Numbered from the stretch's first letter, positions 8,251 through 17,159 are shown. The stretch: 60,888 nucleotides of DNA from Mycobacterium gordonae (GCF_002101675.1 NZ_LQOY01000251.1:1-60888); one strand, 5' to 3'. Numbers and translations: made by a program. Notes: a model not told the origin generated them from the letters alone.

Positions 8251-9276
8251 TCAGCGGTCGGCGGCGGCTTCGCGGTCCGGGTTGCCGATGATGGCGAAAT
8301 TCACGGTGGCAGTGGCGGCGAGCTCGCTGTCGCTGTCGCCGTAGATGTCGATCTGCATGACCAGCGAGCGCCGGCCGGCTCGCAGCACCTTCGGGACGGC
8401 CAGGGCCGAGCCCTGCCTGATCGGTCGCAGGTAGCGGATGACCAGGTCCGAGGTCGTCATCGCGGTGCCCGGTTGCAAGTACTCCAGACCCAACTGGCCG
8501 CCCGCCACGTCGGCCAGGGTTGCGATCAGGCCGCCCTGTAGGGCACCCGAGGTGTTGACCACCTGCGGGCTGACCGGCATCGTCATCGCGAATCCATCGT
8601 GAAAGCTGGCCGGGCGCAACCCGATCTGCGCGAACAGTTCGGCCAGCGAGGGTTCCGGGGTCTCGTCGTCGGTCTCACGGATACCCAGAGCGCGGCTGCA
8701 GAAGTCATACAGCTGGCCCGAGTCGATCGGGGTACCGTTCAATTCCGTTCCCAGCCAATGCAACCGGAGCGCGCCGACCATGGTCTGCATGACGATCGCC
8801 GCGGCTGCGCCGACATCCAGGCCCGGGTTGAACACGCCCTCGGTGATGCCCTGCACGATGATGTCGCGCATCAGTCGGTGCAGGGGCGACAAGACCCGGG
8901 CGTACTCGCGGGGCCGGGTCTCGGCCAGGTTCTGGTTGTACAGGCTCAGCGCGCGATTGAGGCTGTCCTGCGTCGTGGACTCCGGTTGGGCGCCGACGCG
9001 GTCGATGATCAGCTTGAGCGCCGCGGTGCTGCTCAGGTCGGCGGTCTCGGCGCGCCAGGTCTGCGCCGCCTGCGCCATCGTGCGCTCGAAGAGCGCCAGC
9101 AGCAGTTCGTCCTTGCTGGCGAAATGTTGGTAGAACGCGCGCAGCGAGGTTTTTGAGCGGGCGACGACTTCTTGGACGGTGAAGTCCGTGCGTCCGGTCT
9201 CGCCCAGGATCTCGACCGCTGTCTTGATGAAGCGGTCGGCGCGGGTGACTTCGGCTTCGTCGGCAGGGCCGGCCAT
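8251..9276 (-). CDS. TetR-family regulator fused to a PaaI-like hotdog domain
   Basis: 341 residues. Residues 12-65 form the TetR helix-turn-helix (FTVQEVVARSKTSLRAFYQHF), and 70-200 the usual helical ligand domain. After a linker (200-217), residues 218-332 read as a hotdog thioesterase domain of the PaaI/DUF4442 type, with the helix motif GALQGGLIATLADVAGGQ and strands LVIRYLRPIRQG and SLVMQIDIYG. The hotdog part may bind or cleave an acyl-CoA, making this a sensor regulator. The fold call comes from the motif pattern, not a search. ATG start with GGAGACTG upstream. Likely targets are itself and the amidohydrolase. Confidence 0.85.
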   Translation of the reverse strand: MAGPADEAEVTRADRFIKTAVEILGETGRTDFTVQEVVARSKTSLRAFYQHFASKDELLLALFERTMAQAAQTWRAETADLSSTAALKLIIDRVGAQPESTTQDSLNRALSLYNQNLAETRPREYARVLSPLHRLMRDIIVQGITEGVFNPGLDVGAAAAIVMQTMVGALRLHWLGTELNGTPIDSGQLYDFCSRALGIRETDDETPEPSLAELFAQIGLRPASFHDGFAMTMPVSPQVVNTSGALQGGLIATLADVAGGQLGLEYLQPGTAMTTSDLVIRYLRPIRQGSALAVPKVLRAGRRSLVMQIDIYGDSDSELAATATVNFAIIGNPDREAAADR

Positions 9277-9408
9277 GGGCAGTCTCCTCTTCAGGCGTCA
9301 GAACCTGTGAGAATGAGGTTACCGCCTGTGCGCGTTCGTATGCTCACGGTGGGAGCCGCGGCGATTCAGATCCGCGGCTTCGCGTGCCTCCGTCGGTAGG
9401 GTTGACCC

Positions 9409-10212
9409 GTGAACGCCGGCGCCATTGGTGGGGGAGCGGTCGATGATCGTGGCCTGGTAGAGCAGGCGGTTGCCCTGGTGCTTGGCGAAGCGCCGCCGGG
9501 TTGGACGCGCCTGAATATCGCATTCGACGCGGCATCGTCGGAGGTGACGGTGACGGCGGACGGACGGGTGGTGCAATTGCCGGTGTCTCCCCAAGCGGTC
9601 GAAGTGCTCAGTGAATACCACCGTCAGGCCGTGTTCAATGGCTCGTCGTGGCGGCGCCTGTCGATCGGTTGCGGGTCCGACGGGACGTTGTCAATGCGCA
9701 AAGATGATGGTGCGCGCGGTGTTTCGCGGCGGTGGCCGCAGCGCGTACTGGCGGCGATCACGGTGTCCTGTCTGGCCGCAGCCGCGGTGGTGTTTGCGGT
9801 CGGATGGCGGCGGTCGGAGCCACCTCGCCTGGGTGTGCTCGCCGTGCCACCCCCGGCACGTGCCAAGGCGGCGTTCGCGGTGCTCGAGGAATGGTATGCC
9901 GCCGAAGACCATGGCGACGCCGCACGCATGCGGGAACTGTCCTGCGCTCATCCGACGCAGTCGCTTAGCGATTGGATCAACACCATCGCGTACTACGGGC
10001 AGGACCAGGGTCTGGTTTTTCCCGATGCGTTGACCCAGTTCCGCGACGACGGGGCGGCAGTGTGGGTGAAAGTGGCGGTGCGGATCCGGCCGATCGACGA
10101 CCGGATGAAGCGCGAAGTCGAGGAGGCGCAGGCCCATGGCGGGTTCTTCTTCGAGACGGTGACCTTCTCCGACGAAGGCGGCACGCTCAAGGTGTGCGAT
10201 GGCCAGCGCTGA
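9409..10212 (+). CDS. Single-pass membrane protein with YezG-like N-terminal and NTF2-like C-terminal domains
   Basis: 267 residues from a GTG. Residues about 12-95 form a cytoplasmic alpha/beta domain (GWTRLNIAFDAAS, then SSWRRLSIGCGSDGTLSMR). The pattern recalls YezG/DUF600-type immunity proteins. A transmembrane helix (about 110-132) is followed by an external domain (150-267) with an NTF2-like start (FAVLEEWYAAEDHGDAARMRELSC). It overlaps the next gene by 14 bases. The family assignments are weak and rest on pattern only. Because a large polymorphic toxin lies in the same region, a role as immunity or envelope protein is possible. The 130-bp gap before it is shared with the TetR gene. Confidence 0.65.
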   Translation: MNAGAIGGGAVDDRGLVEQAVALVLGEAPPGWTRLNIAFDAASSEVTVTADGRVVQLPVSPQAVEVLSEYHRQAVFNGSSWRRLSIGCGSDGTLSMRKDDGARGVSRRWPQRVLAAITVSCLAAAAVVFAVGWRRSEPPRLGVLAVPPPARAKAAFAVLEEWYAAEDHGDAARMRELSCAHPTQSLSDWINTIAYYGQDQGLVFPDALTQFRDDGAAVWVKVAVRIRPIDDRMKREVEEAQAHGGFFFETVTFSDEGGTLKVCDGQR

Positions 10213-10684
10213 ATTGGGTGGGGCCCGGCGCCGGGCGCGAATCATGTTGTGTCTTTGGTCTTTCGCGGCCGTATCTTCGATCGCGCTGTTGGTGGTCGCG
10301 GTCGTCGGTCGAGACCATGGAGACGGGCCGACGCTACGGCCGAGGGCGGTCAGTGACTCGATGAGCGAATCGCAGGCTTACGAGGCTGCCGATTCCACGG
10401 TGCGGGCGTGGGTGCGCGAACGCAACGCACGAAACCTGGCCAACCTCGAGGCGCTGACGTGCCCGGATAACGAGGGCACTGTGACCGCCGAGGTCAGTGC
10501 GGTCCGGAAGAAGGAGGCGCTCGGCAAGCCGATGCACGTGGTCTCCACGGGGGCGCTCGGCCGCCACGAGTCGCTCTGGACCATCAGCACGCACTTCGAC
10601 AATGACGTCAGCGTTCAGTTCGTGCTGGGGGTGCGCGGCGGCGAGTTGCAGGTCTGTCGGATCGCGTCGGCTCCGGTGCCATGA
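10199..10684 (+). CDS. Small membrane-anchored protein with NTF2-like external domain
   Basis: 161 residues. A basic N-terminus and one transmembrane helix (about 16-38) are followed by an external domain (55-160) that begins like the C-terminal part of the preceding protein: a helix with VRAWVRERNARNLANLEALTC against LEEWYAAEDHGDAARMRELSC. Both end in a short strand with a Cys (LQVCRIASAP, LKVCDGQR), so the two external domains look paralogous. ATG start inside the previous gene with a 14-base overlap, so coupled translation is likely. Mce-associated or Lpp-like NTF2 domains are the nearest match. Function unknown. Confidence 0.65.
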   Translation: MASAELGGARRRARIMLCLWSFAAVSSIALLVVAVVGRDHGDGPTLRPRAVSDSMSESQAYEAADSTVRAWVRERNARNLANLEALTCPDNEGTVTAEVSAVRKKEALGKPMHVVSTGALGRHESLWTISTHFDNDVSVQFVLGVRGGELQVCRIASAPVP

Positions 10685-10724
10685 CTAGCGTGATCGCCAA
10701 GACACTGTCGAAGGGCGGGTGGTG

Positions 10725-12203
10725 ATGGTGCCGGAATCCTCGATGCCGCCGAAGGGGTTTCGCTGGGTCGAGCCGCCGCCACCGCAGCGGCGCGCGCGGC
10801 GTTACTGGTGGATCGGTGCGGCGGTCGTCGTCATGCTTGCGGTTGTCGCGGTAGGGGTTGTCGTGGTGTTGTGCCGTAATGCGCCAAGCCATGGCGCCGA
10901 GGCACCCGCCGGATCCCCACCCATCGGGACACCGCAAGACCTGCTCGTGTCTTTTCCGCTGAATCGCCAACCCGTTCCGGGTTGGCAGGTCAGCGGCGCT
11001 GACATCGGACTGCCGCCCGGGGTCAAGGTCGGAGACCTGTTCTCCCGCAACGGCACCAAGGCCTACTTCATCGCCTTGGAGGGCTGCGACAAGTCCTGCC
11101 TCAATCCGACGGGCTGGGTGTACGGTCTCGAAACGACGACTGGTGCACGGCTTTTCCCGCCGCTGGCGCTGCCGGGCTTCTTCGGCACCAACTCGGATTG
11201 CCATAGCAATGGTCCTGCGGTGGCCGTCTGCACGAGCCGCACCGAAGGACAGGAAGCTCATCTCCCGCCACCGGGAGCATGGGTGATCGACCTCGACCAC
11301 GGCGCCTTGACGTATCACGGGCCAAACACCCTCAATCCCAGCATCATTGGCGGTAGCCTCCAACTCGAGGCGGTGGGCTACAAATACGGCCCCTCTTACC
11401 TGTTGGCCGCGCGCCCCGGAGAGGGTCTGCACGGTATCGGCGCACATGCCGAGCTGACCTGGTTCCTGCCCGGCAGCGGGGAGATTCAAGATCCGGGAGC
11501 TTGGAATCCCGACATTCCGCCACTGACTCTTGCCGTGCAACCGGTGAAGTCTCCCAGCGATAAGCGGGGAGATCAGGTCTTTTCGGTGGTTGACGGCAAA
11601 GACCTGACCCCCACAGCGCCTTCCGGCACGCGACTGGAGGAGGCTGTCGTATACAACGGCGGGTTTGCCTACCAGGTGGACGCGGGCACGGCAACGGGCA
11701 CCCGGATGTACGACGCCACCGGACGTGAAGTGGGTCGGCAGGCACCCGAGCGCAGTTACCCGCAGCAGAACGCCGCGATGTTGACGCTCGTGGTGGGTGG
11801 CAACTTCCAGATCTACGATGCGGCAGGCAAACTCGTGACGACGATCCCGTCGCGCGGCCTGGCCGCTAATTTCATGACCATCGGCGCCAAGGTGTACATC
11901 AGGACAGCGGGCAGTGGTGACGGCACGGAATCTGCCTGGCAGCAATGGGACCTGCAGACCGCAGCGCCCGGTGCTACCTGCACCATGGCCCTGGGGCCGG
12001 ACTACGCCGCCTCCGATGGAACCGTCGTGGTCACCAACAGCCATAGCGGCGACGGGTCCCACTACGTGGCCATCGACACCAAGAACTGCGAAAGCCGTTG
12101 GGAAATAACCGGAAAGACCTGGATCCACAAGGTAGGCACGGGCCTGATCCAAGTGGACCATGACCGGGACATGGTCTTTTCGCTGCGGGAACCTCCGAAG
12201 TAG
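10725..12203 (+). CDS. Membrane-anchored, beta-propeller-like extracytoplasmic protein
   Basis: About 492 residues from the ATG at 10725, nine bases after AAGGG; GTG codons at 10719 and 10722 are alternatives. A Pro-rich cytoplasmic tail, one transmembrane helix (about 27-48), then roughly 440 external residues rich in beta strands with repeated hydrophobic blocks (GWVYGLETTTGARLFPP, QQWDLQTAAPG, HYVAIDTKNCESRWEI). This suggests a PQQ/YncE-like propeller, and paired Cys residues suggest disulfides. It follows the two NTF2-like proteins in the same orientation. It ends six bases from the convergent EspG-like gene. No specific function is recognised. Confidence 0.65.
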   Translation: MVPESSMPPKGFRWVEPPPPQRRARRYWWIGAAVVVMLAVVAVGVVVVLCRNAPSHGAEAPAGSPPIGTPQDLLVSFPLNRQPVPGWQVSGADIGLPPGVKVGDLFSRNGTKAYFIALEGCDKSCLNPTGWVYGLETTTGARLFPPLALPGFFGTNSDCHSNGPAVAVCTSRTEGQEAHLPPPGAWVIDLDHGALTYHGPNTLNPSIIGGSLQLEAVGYKYGPSYLLAARPGEGLHGIGAHAELTWFLPGSGEIQDPGAWNPDIPPLTLAVQPVKSPSDKRGDQVFSVVDGKDLTPTAPSGTRLEEAVVYNGGFAYQVDAGTATGTRMYDATGREVGRQAPERSYPQQNAAMLTLVVGGNFQIYDAAGKLVTTIPSRGLAANFMTIGAKVYIRTAGSGDGTESAWQQWDLQTAAPGATCTMALGPDYAASDGTVVVTNSHSGDGSHYVAIDTKNCESRWEITGKTWIHKVGTGLIQVDHDRDMVFSLREPPK

Positions 12204-12209
12204 CGGTCG

Positions 12210-12980
12210 TCACTGACGTGACTCGCGCAGATTGGCTATGTCCTCGGCGATCATGGCGTCGATCCGGTCGCGAAGATTCTGGACGGTCATCGGCGTCAGG
12301 TAGTCGAACCCTGGCGAGTAGATGTAGTCGCCGTCGTTCTTGACTGCTAAGCACGCGACAGTGGTCTTGCGACGGTCGAATCCCCAGTTTCGCGCTGGCT
12401 GCCAACGACTTTGAATGCGGGTGTACCGCGTCACCGCCGTCCGAGATATCGACGGTAGACCAAACGCGCTATCGCGTTGCCGGACTGTTGACCGCCCTTC
12501 AACGGGTATGCCGCGTTGAGGTGGTTGCCGCACTAAATCGGGAATGACGATTCGTGGGTGCATGCCGGGTTGCGTATGTGCGAGTGAACCGGCTACTGCC
12601 GAGCCGAGCTCATAAGGTGGTACTTCGAAGATGTCGACACAATGGTCCCCCGGGTTCTGGGCGGCGATGAATCCCAGTTGACCACGGCGATGTGCCAATA
12701 GCCGTCCCCGCTGGGAGCCGACGATGCTGACAACGCATTCGACCCGGATATCGGCCTCCACGTATGACTTAAGCCACCTGCTCATGTCAACAAGATCGCC
12801 GTGGGCGAGCCGATCGGGAACTGCCGCCACATAGGCCCGGTACTCCTGAAAACTGCCGAAGCGTGACGGCCGAGTCACGACAAACGGGTGCGGTAGAAAG
12901 TCCCGTCCGAGGCTGTCGCTGATTGCTTGCAGGTCGACCAGGTCGAGACTGCCGACTCGGCTCAACGCGGTGCGCTTCAC
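12210..12980 (-). CDS. EspG-like type VII secretion chaperone
   Basis: 256 residues from a GTG. The N-terminal third matches the EspG family pattern: LVDLQAISDSLGRDFLPHPF, then a residue block YRAYVAAVPDRLAHGD and a strand VEADIRVECVVSIVG. The protein ends with the family-like DYIYSPGFDYLTPM and a terminal helix. EspG proteins are cytosolic and bind the tip of PPE-type substrates to keep them soluble and target them to their ESX system. It follows a PPE/EspB-like gene by 21 bases, in the same order as the recognisable PE-PPE-espG genes at 41491-43734. The call is by pattern and context. Confidence 0.6.
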   Translation of the reverse strand: MKRTALSRVGSLDLVDLQAISDSLGRDFLPHPFVVTRPSRFGSFQEYRAYVAAVPDRLAHGDLVDMSRWLKSYVEADIRVECVVSIVGSQRGRLLAHRRGQLGFIAAQNPGDHCVDIFEVPPYELGSAVAGSLAHTQPGMHPRIVIPDLVRQPPQRGIPVEGRSTVRQRDSAFGLPSISRTAVTRYTRIQSRWQPARNWGFDRRKTTVACLAVKNDGDYIYSPGFDYLTPMTVQNLRDRIDAMIAEDIANLRESRQ

Positions 12981-13001
12981 GATGAATTGCTTTGCGCTTG
13001 T

Positions 13002-14387
13002 TTACATCCGATCTGTTGGATTGGCGCCCTTGGACTCGTCGCCGACGACGGGAACCACCCCTTCGGTTTCACCGATCACCTCTTGGCCGTGCTTGGTGTG
13101 GCGCATCGCCTTGCCGATTCTATGTTCTTTGGCGGCGCCACCTTGGCCGCGCTGACCGGCGACTGGCGTGCCCGCGCCGGCTGACCCGCCTCCGGCAGCC
13201 ACCCCTGACCTCGCGGCCTGCGCGGGCGTGACAGCCTTGCTCGGTTGCGTCAGTTGGCTGGACGGCCTGCTGACGGCAGGAGATCGTGTGCCCGTACCGC
13301 CGGCCCCTCCGGCGCGCGCGCCCGATTCCGAACCGGTGGTCGCGCCCTTGAGCCCTCTTGGCCCTAAACCCAACACACCCTCCGGCAGGCCACCCGTGTC
13401 GCCCTGCCCGGCTTTCGGCGTCTGACCGAGTGCTTGGTTGGGGGCATTGCCAGCCTGGCCGGCGGCATTCTGCGCCTGCTGGCCCGCTTTGTCGGCCGCG
13501 TCGCCGGCGCCCTTCGCGGCGTCGCCGAGGCCCTGAAGCCCATTCGCCGGCATGGTCGGTGGGCCGGGCTGCGGTGTCGTCGCGGCGGGTAGCGCGAGTC
13601 CACCGGGTGACGGAATTTCCGGTGTTCCCAGACCGCCGGGCTTCAGGCCGCCAGCGGGCCCGCCGCCCAACCCGCCCGCGCCGGGTGAAGGAGAGCCCGC
13701 GACCTGTGGCGGTCCGGCCGACATGTCGGGATGCCGTTGGCCGATCCATTCGATGGGTGGGTTGTAAAACGCATGGATTGTTTGCTGAGCCTCACGGTTG
13801 TAATGAGCTACAAGTAGGTCGTCTCTGGCCTCGTTTTCCGGTATGTCCATATACGCGGCCCTGGCTTTGGCATCGGTGTCCAACTGTGCCTTGGCGGTCA
13901 TGAACCAGTCACGCGTTTCTTTGATGTCCCGCGAAAACGTGTCGACCAGCGGATCCATCCGCTGGGTCGCGTCGGTCAGCGCTGTGAGATAGTCAAGCGA
14001 TTCCCTGGCTTTCTGAAATACGGCCGCCGCCGTTGCACCCGACAAGCTGTTTTCGGCTGCTGCAATCGCATCCCGGAAGGCATCGTGAGCGCGTTGTAGC
14101 GCGGTGCTGATGTCCTTCCAGAGGTTATGGTGTCCGACCGCGATATCGTCCGCGGCGTCCTTCAAACCGTCATATCCCTCGAAGAACGTGTTGATGTGCT
14201 CCAGTGGGGCAGCTTTGATCGCCTGACCCGCGTTCTTAGTGCTGTCGAGGTTGTTCAAGTCGTTGAAAAGTGTCTGGCCGATATACGACTTGATGAGGTG
14301 GGGCAGCTTATAGTCCTCGGGGCCGGGGTCGCCGAGATATTGGTCGTCGTGAACCGTCCACTCTAGATCGGCGGGATCATTGGACAT
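13002..14387 (-). CDS. PPE/EspB-like ESX substrate with Gly/Pro/Ala-rich tail
   Basis: 461 residues. The first 220 are helical, with long heptad-like segments and a Trp early in a helix turn (HHNLWKDISTALQRAHDAF). This resembles the helical bundle of EspB or PPE proteins, although no PPE tripeptide is present. From about 225 the chain is low-complexity Gly/Pro/Ala (GAGGLGGGPAGG) and ends with a charged stretch. ATG at 14387. It lies between a small helical gene and an EspG-like gene, which is the order of PE-PPE-espG sets. I infer a secreted substrate that uses the neighbouring chaperone; no secretion signal YxxxD/E is obvious. Confidence 0.6.
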   Translation of the reverse strand: MSNDPADLEWTVHDDQYLGDPGPEDYKLPHLIKSYIGQTLFNDLNNLDSTKNAGQAIKAAPLEHINTFFEGYDGLKDAADDIAVGHHNLWKDISTALQRAHDAFRDAIAAAENSLSGATAAAVFQKARESLDYLTALTDATQRMDPLVDTFSRDIKETRDWFMTAKAQLDTDAKARAAYMDIPENEARDDLLVAHYNREAQQTIHAFYNPPIEWIGQRHPDMSAGPPQVAGSPSPGAGGLGGGPAGGLKPGGLGTPEIPSPGGLALPAATTPQPGPPTMPANGLQGLGDAAKGAGDAADKAGQQAQNAAGQAGNAPNQALGQTPKAGQGDTGGLPEGVLGLGPRGLKGATTGSESGARAGGAGGTGTRSPAVSRPSSQLTQPSKAVTPAQAARSGVAAGGGSAGAGTPVAGQRGQGGAAKEHRIGKAMRHTKHGQEVIGETEGVVPVVGDESKGANPTDRM

Positions 14388-14422
14388 TGTTGAAGCTCTG
14401 AATCGTCAATGGCCGACATTCC

Positions 14423-14782
14423 TCAACGGTCGGCGTTGAGGAGCGCGTTGTATGCCGCGTTGGAGAAGTCCCGCAGTGCCGTGGCAAAGGCTGCATACTC
14501 GCTGATCCGCTGTCGGATAGCGTCGCCCGTGTCATTCAGATTGCGAGCGGTGACTCTTGCTGACTGGAAGTTGCCGACGACGCCCTCGTTGATTTTCAGG
14601 TTGCTGGCGGCGGCCGCTTGTTCGTTCAGCGCATCCACGAGTCGTCCTGCCGCGGCGAACCATTGGCTCATCGCTGCCCGGTCGAGTTTGAGGATGTCCT
14701 CCGGTACGTTCTGCCCCCACTGTCGCAGTTGTCGGGTCGGATCGGTCAACGACCCCAAGGACGGCGGTTCGTCAACAGACAT
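14423..14782 (-). CDS. Small helical PE/EspC-like protein, candidate ESX substrate partner
   Basis: 119 residues from the ATG at 14782, preceded by GAGGGGAG; this start is preferred over a longer reading that begins with an Arg-rich stretch. The chain is almost wholly helical, with two long helices separated near residue 60 (NLKINEGVVGNF). There is no WXG or PE motif. Size, fold and position directly before the PPE/EspB-like gene fit the small partner of a heterodimeric type VII substrate. It is the first gene of the three-gene set running to 12210. The 178 bp upstream, to the end of the next gene, should carry its promoter. Confidence 0.6.
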   Translation of the reverse strand: MSVDEPPSLGSLTDPTRQLRQWGQNVPEDILKLDRAAMSQWFAAAGRLVDALNEQAAAASNLKINEGVVGNFQSARVTARNLNDTGDAIRQRISEYAAFATALRDFSNAAYNALLNADR

Positions 14783-14960
14783 GGCAGATATCTCCCCTCG
14801 TTCCCCCGCAACGATCGCTGGTGCCGAGCGCCGACCCGGTGGCCAACGATACGTTCTGCCAGCATAAGACACGCGGTCAGCACTATTCCGCGCCAGATTT
14901 TCGCCCCCGGTCGTCTCGCCCCGGTGCGCGTTCTCGCTCGGCGGTTCTTCGGCGTGCCAT

Positions 14961-15572
14961 CTACGGGGGTGGGGGCGATGCCCGCTGTACTACGCGTCCG
15001 TCTCTGCCGACGAGGAACACCCCGCGCCCCGCAGGTGTGCCCGAGGCGGTCGCCGGGTGGTAGACCACCCAGCCGGTACCGCACCGGTCTGCCACCAAAC
15101 CTGTTGTGGGATAAGCGATTCGCGCCTTACGAAGGTGCTCGATCACAACGTTCACTGCCCGTTCGGAATCGTCGATGGTCTCAGAGGCGAAAGCACGGCG
15201 CAACGCAGCCTGAGGGTTCTCCACGAATGGCCCGCCCATTCGGGTGTACTGCACCCAGTCGGTGAGTCCGACGAGGGTCGCGTACCACGCTGCGAAACCG
15301 AGGGGAACCGCGACCAGCGGGTAGTAGAACGTGGGCCCGCTCGCCGTCCAGGCCAGAGCCAGTGCCGCGATGTAGATCCCGAAAAGCAGGCACGTCGGCA
15401 CTGCCAGCGCTACCGCGCGCTGCAGCGTGTCGCGTCGGCCAGGGCGGGGTTGCTGCTGATCCACGGCGACACCGGCAGTGAAGACACCGAACGGCAGGCC
15501 GAAGAAGAGCACGAATGGCGCGCTGACGGCGAATCCGGCGATGGTGAGCGCGGTATCGGTGGCCGGGCTCAT
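14961..15572 (-). CDS. Membrane protein with C-terminal Imm35/YrhB-like domain
   Basis: 203 residues. Three to four hydrophobic helices occupy about 8-105. Residues 128-203 form a soluble domain with the pattern IAYPTTGLVADRCGTGWVVY, then GVFLVGRDGRVVQ. The same domain begins the protein encoded just upstream (IDYPTVGLRADRFEAGWSVY, AVFLIGDSGRIEQ), so the two share a duplicated module resembling Imm35/YrhB immunity proteins. Its ATG overlaps the upstream stop by four bases. It is the last gene of the toxin operon, and I infer an immunity role at the membrane. The membrane part is unlike any family I recognise. Confidence 0.65.
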   Translation of the reverse strand: MSPATDTALTIAGFAVSAPFVLFFGLPFGVFTAGVAVDQQQPRPGRRDTLQRAVALAVPTCLLFGIYIAALALAWTASGPTFYYPLVAVPLGFAAWYATLVGLTDWVQYTRMGGPFVENPQAALRRAFASETIDDSERAVNVVIEHLRKARIAYPTTGLVADRCGTGWVVYHPATASGTPAGRGVFLVGRDGRVVQRASPPPP

Positions 15573-17098
15573 CGGGTCAGGCCCGCGCTCTCGAGCTGTT
15601 CGAGTGCGGTGTCGAGATCCGGGTTCGTGAAGTGGGCGAATACGGCGGCAAGGTCGTCCTTGTCGACTTCACGGCCCTTTGCTTTCGAGAGAAGCCGGTA
15701 GCAGGCGGATTCCATGCCCGGACCGACGATGGCAAGCATGGCGTCCACCGTTTCTTCGGGTGTCCAGATGACCGGTAGCGGTTCGTCGAGTTCGTCGAAG
15801 GTGTCGGTGGCACCGCGCCACCAGCGGCCGTCAACCCACCAGTAGCAAAAGCTCAGTAGGCCGTTGCGGTTGCGGGTGTTGAGAACTGAATCGTCGATCC
15901 AGGCGGGTGCCCCGCAGTAGAGGTCAGGTAGCTGCTGCCCGCCCTGGTAGGCGGCAACCAGCAGCTCGGAGTTCCACCGTCCGCCCGACAGCACCGCTCG
16001 ATTGTCGGGCAGGACATACAAACTCGATCCGCTGCGTGCGTCGGATTCGTACCAGGCCAACCCCGGGGCGATACGGGGCCCCCACTGCGAACGGGCTCCC
16101 GAATAGATCGCTGCCAGCACCGACCATCGGGTCCAGGTGTCGGGCAGCGGTTCGATGTCTTGTGTTTCGACGGCGCGACGGCCGGCGGCCCGATCCGCCG
16201 CCACCGCCGCCGTAGCTTGGGCCGGCGTACGCCCCTGAGCGGCGGGCCCGGCGATGTAGCCGGCAAGCCAGACAGGTAGCCGGGGGCGAGGGTAGGCGAC
16301 GATGTCGTCGCGATAGCTGTCCGGGGGCTGTAGCTGGTTTTCGGGGAACGGTTGGTCTCCGTAGTCGTAGTCGGCTCTCAATTGGCCGTCGTTCGTTACG
16401 GTGAGCAGCAATCGCCACCAGGGCCCGGCCGACATCTGGGCGCTTGTCTCCCGCTGGGCCTGCACGAGTTCCATGACATGGCGCGGCACCGTGACCGGCT
16501 GCCACCCGTTTTCGGTGGCGAACACACACTGCGCGCTGCCGCCTCGCACCGTCAGCGCAAAAACTGAGGTGAACTCCTGCCAGCCCGCTGGCCCCAGCTT
16601 CGCCAGTTCCTGGGCGATGGGGTCCAGCATCGCTGAAGCTCTCTCACCAATCTGTTCATCGCGGTGCGACGACTCCGGATCGGGCGCCGGGCCGTCATCA
16701 ACCATCGTGAAGTCGCTTGCAACCGACTGGTGCCCGGTCGACACCTGGTTGAACGACTCGGCCAAATCGGTGATGAAGTCCTCTGGGCGGGTGAAATGCC
16801 TCCGTGAGGCAAGGGCATGCTCCCGCTCGGCGAACCGTTGCCGTGCCAGCTGTGGCGGCATCGAAGACGACGTCTGCTCAATCCGTCCGCTGTCGCCGAT
16901 CAAGAACACCGCCCGATCGACCGGCATCATCAGGAACGCGTTCGGATCGTTGGTATCGACGTGGACCGGCTCGTACACCGACCAGCCGGCTTCAAAGCGG
17001 TCGGCTCGCAAACCGACTGTCGGATAGTCGATTCCCGCCGCCCGAATGTAATCACTGACTGCGGCAATCGCCTGGGCAGCACTGATGCTCACCGTCAC
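15569..17098 (-). CDS. Three-domain candidate immunity protein
   Basis: 509 residues from a GTG at 17098 behind AGGCGG. Residues 1-80 are an Imm35/YrhB-like domain shared with the next gene. Residues about 150-285 recall YezG/DUF600-type toxin antagonists: a strand GWQEFTSVFALTV, then WWRLLLTVTNDGQLRADYDYGD and YPRPRLPVWL. Residues 310-509 are a third, Trp-rich alpha/beta domain (LLSFCYWWVDGRWWRG) followed by a helical end. It lies downstream of the polymorphic toxin and an 83-residue gene on the same strand. A multidomain antidote facing a multidomain toxin is my inference; the fold calls are from motif patterns only. Confidence 0.65.
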   Translation of the reverse strand: MTVSISAAQAIAAVSDYIRAAGIDYPTVGLRADRFEAGWSVYEPVHVDTNDPNAFLMMPVDRAVFLIGDSGRIEQTSSSMPPQLARQRFAEREHALASRRHFTRPEDFITDLAESFNQVSTGHQSVASDFTMVDDGPAPDPESSHRDEQIGERASAMLDPIAQELAKLGPAGWQEFTSVFALTVRGGSAQCVFATENGWQPVTVPRHVMELVQAQRETSAQMSAGPWWRLLLTVTNDGQLRADYDYGDQPFPENQLQPPDSYRDDIVAYPRPRLPVWLAGYIAGPAAQGRTPAQATAAVAADRAAGRRAVETQDIEPLPDTWTRWSVLAAIYSGARSQWGPRIAPGLAWYESDARSGSSLYVLPDNRAVLSGGRWNSELLVAAYQGGQQLPDLYCGAPAWIDDSVLNTRNRNGLLSFCYWWVDGRWWRGATDTFDELDEPLPVIWTPEETVDAMLAIVGPGMESACYRLLSKAKGREVDKDDLAAVFAHFTNPDLDTALEQLESAGLTR

Positions 17099-17159
17099 CG
17101 ACCGCCTGCGTCGTGCGGTATTTGAGGCGCCCCGCCGAGGGACATTCGACGTGTCACAT

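Noticed and set aside
10608..12161. A 517-codon open frame on the minus strand opposite the propeller-like gene
   Set aside because: Its product is rich in Arg/His/Gly without family motifs, and it mirrors the third-position GC bias of the plus-strand gene.
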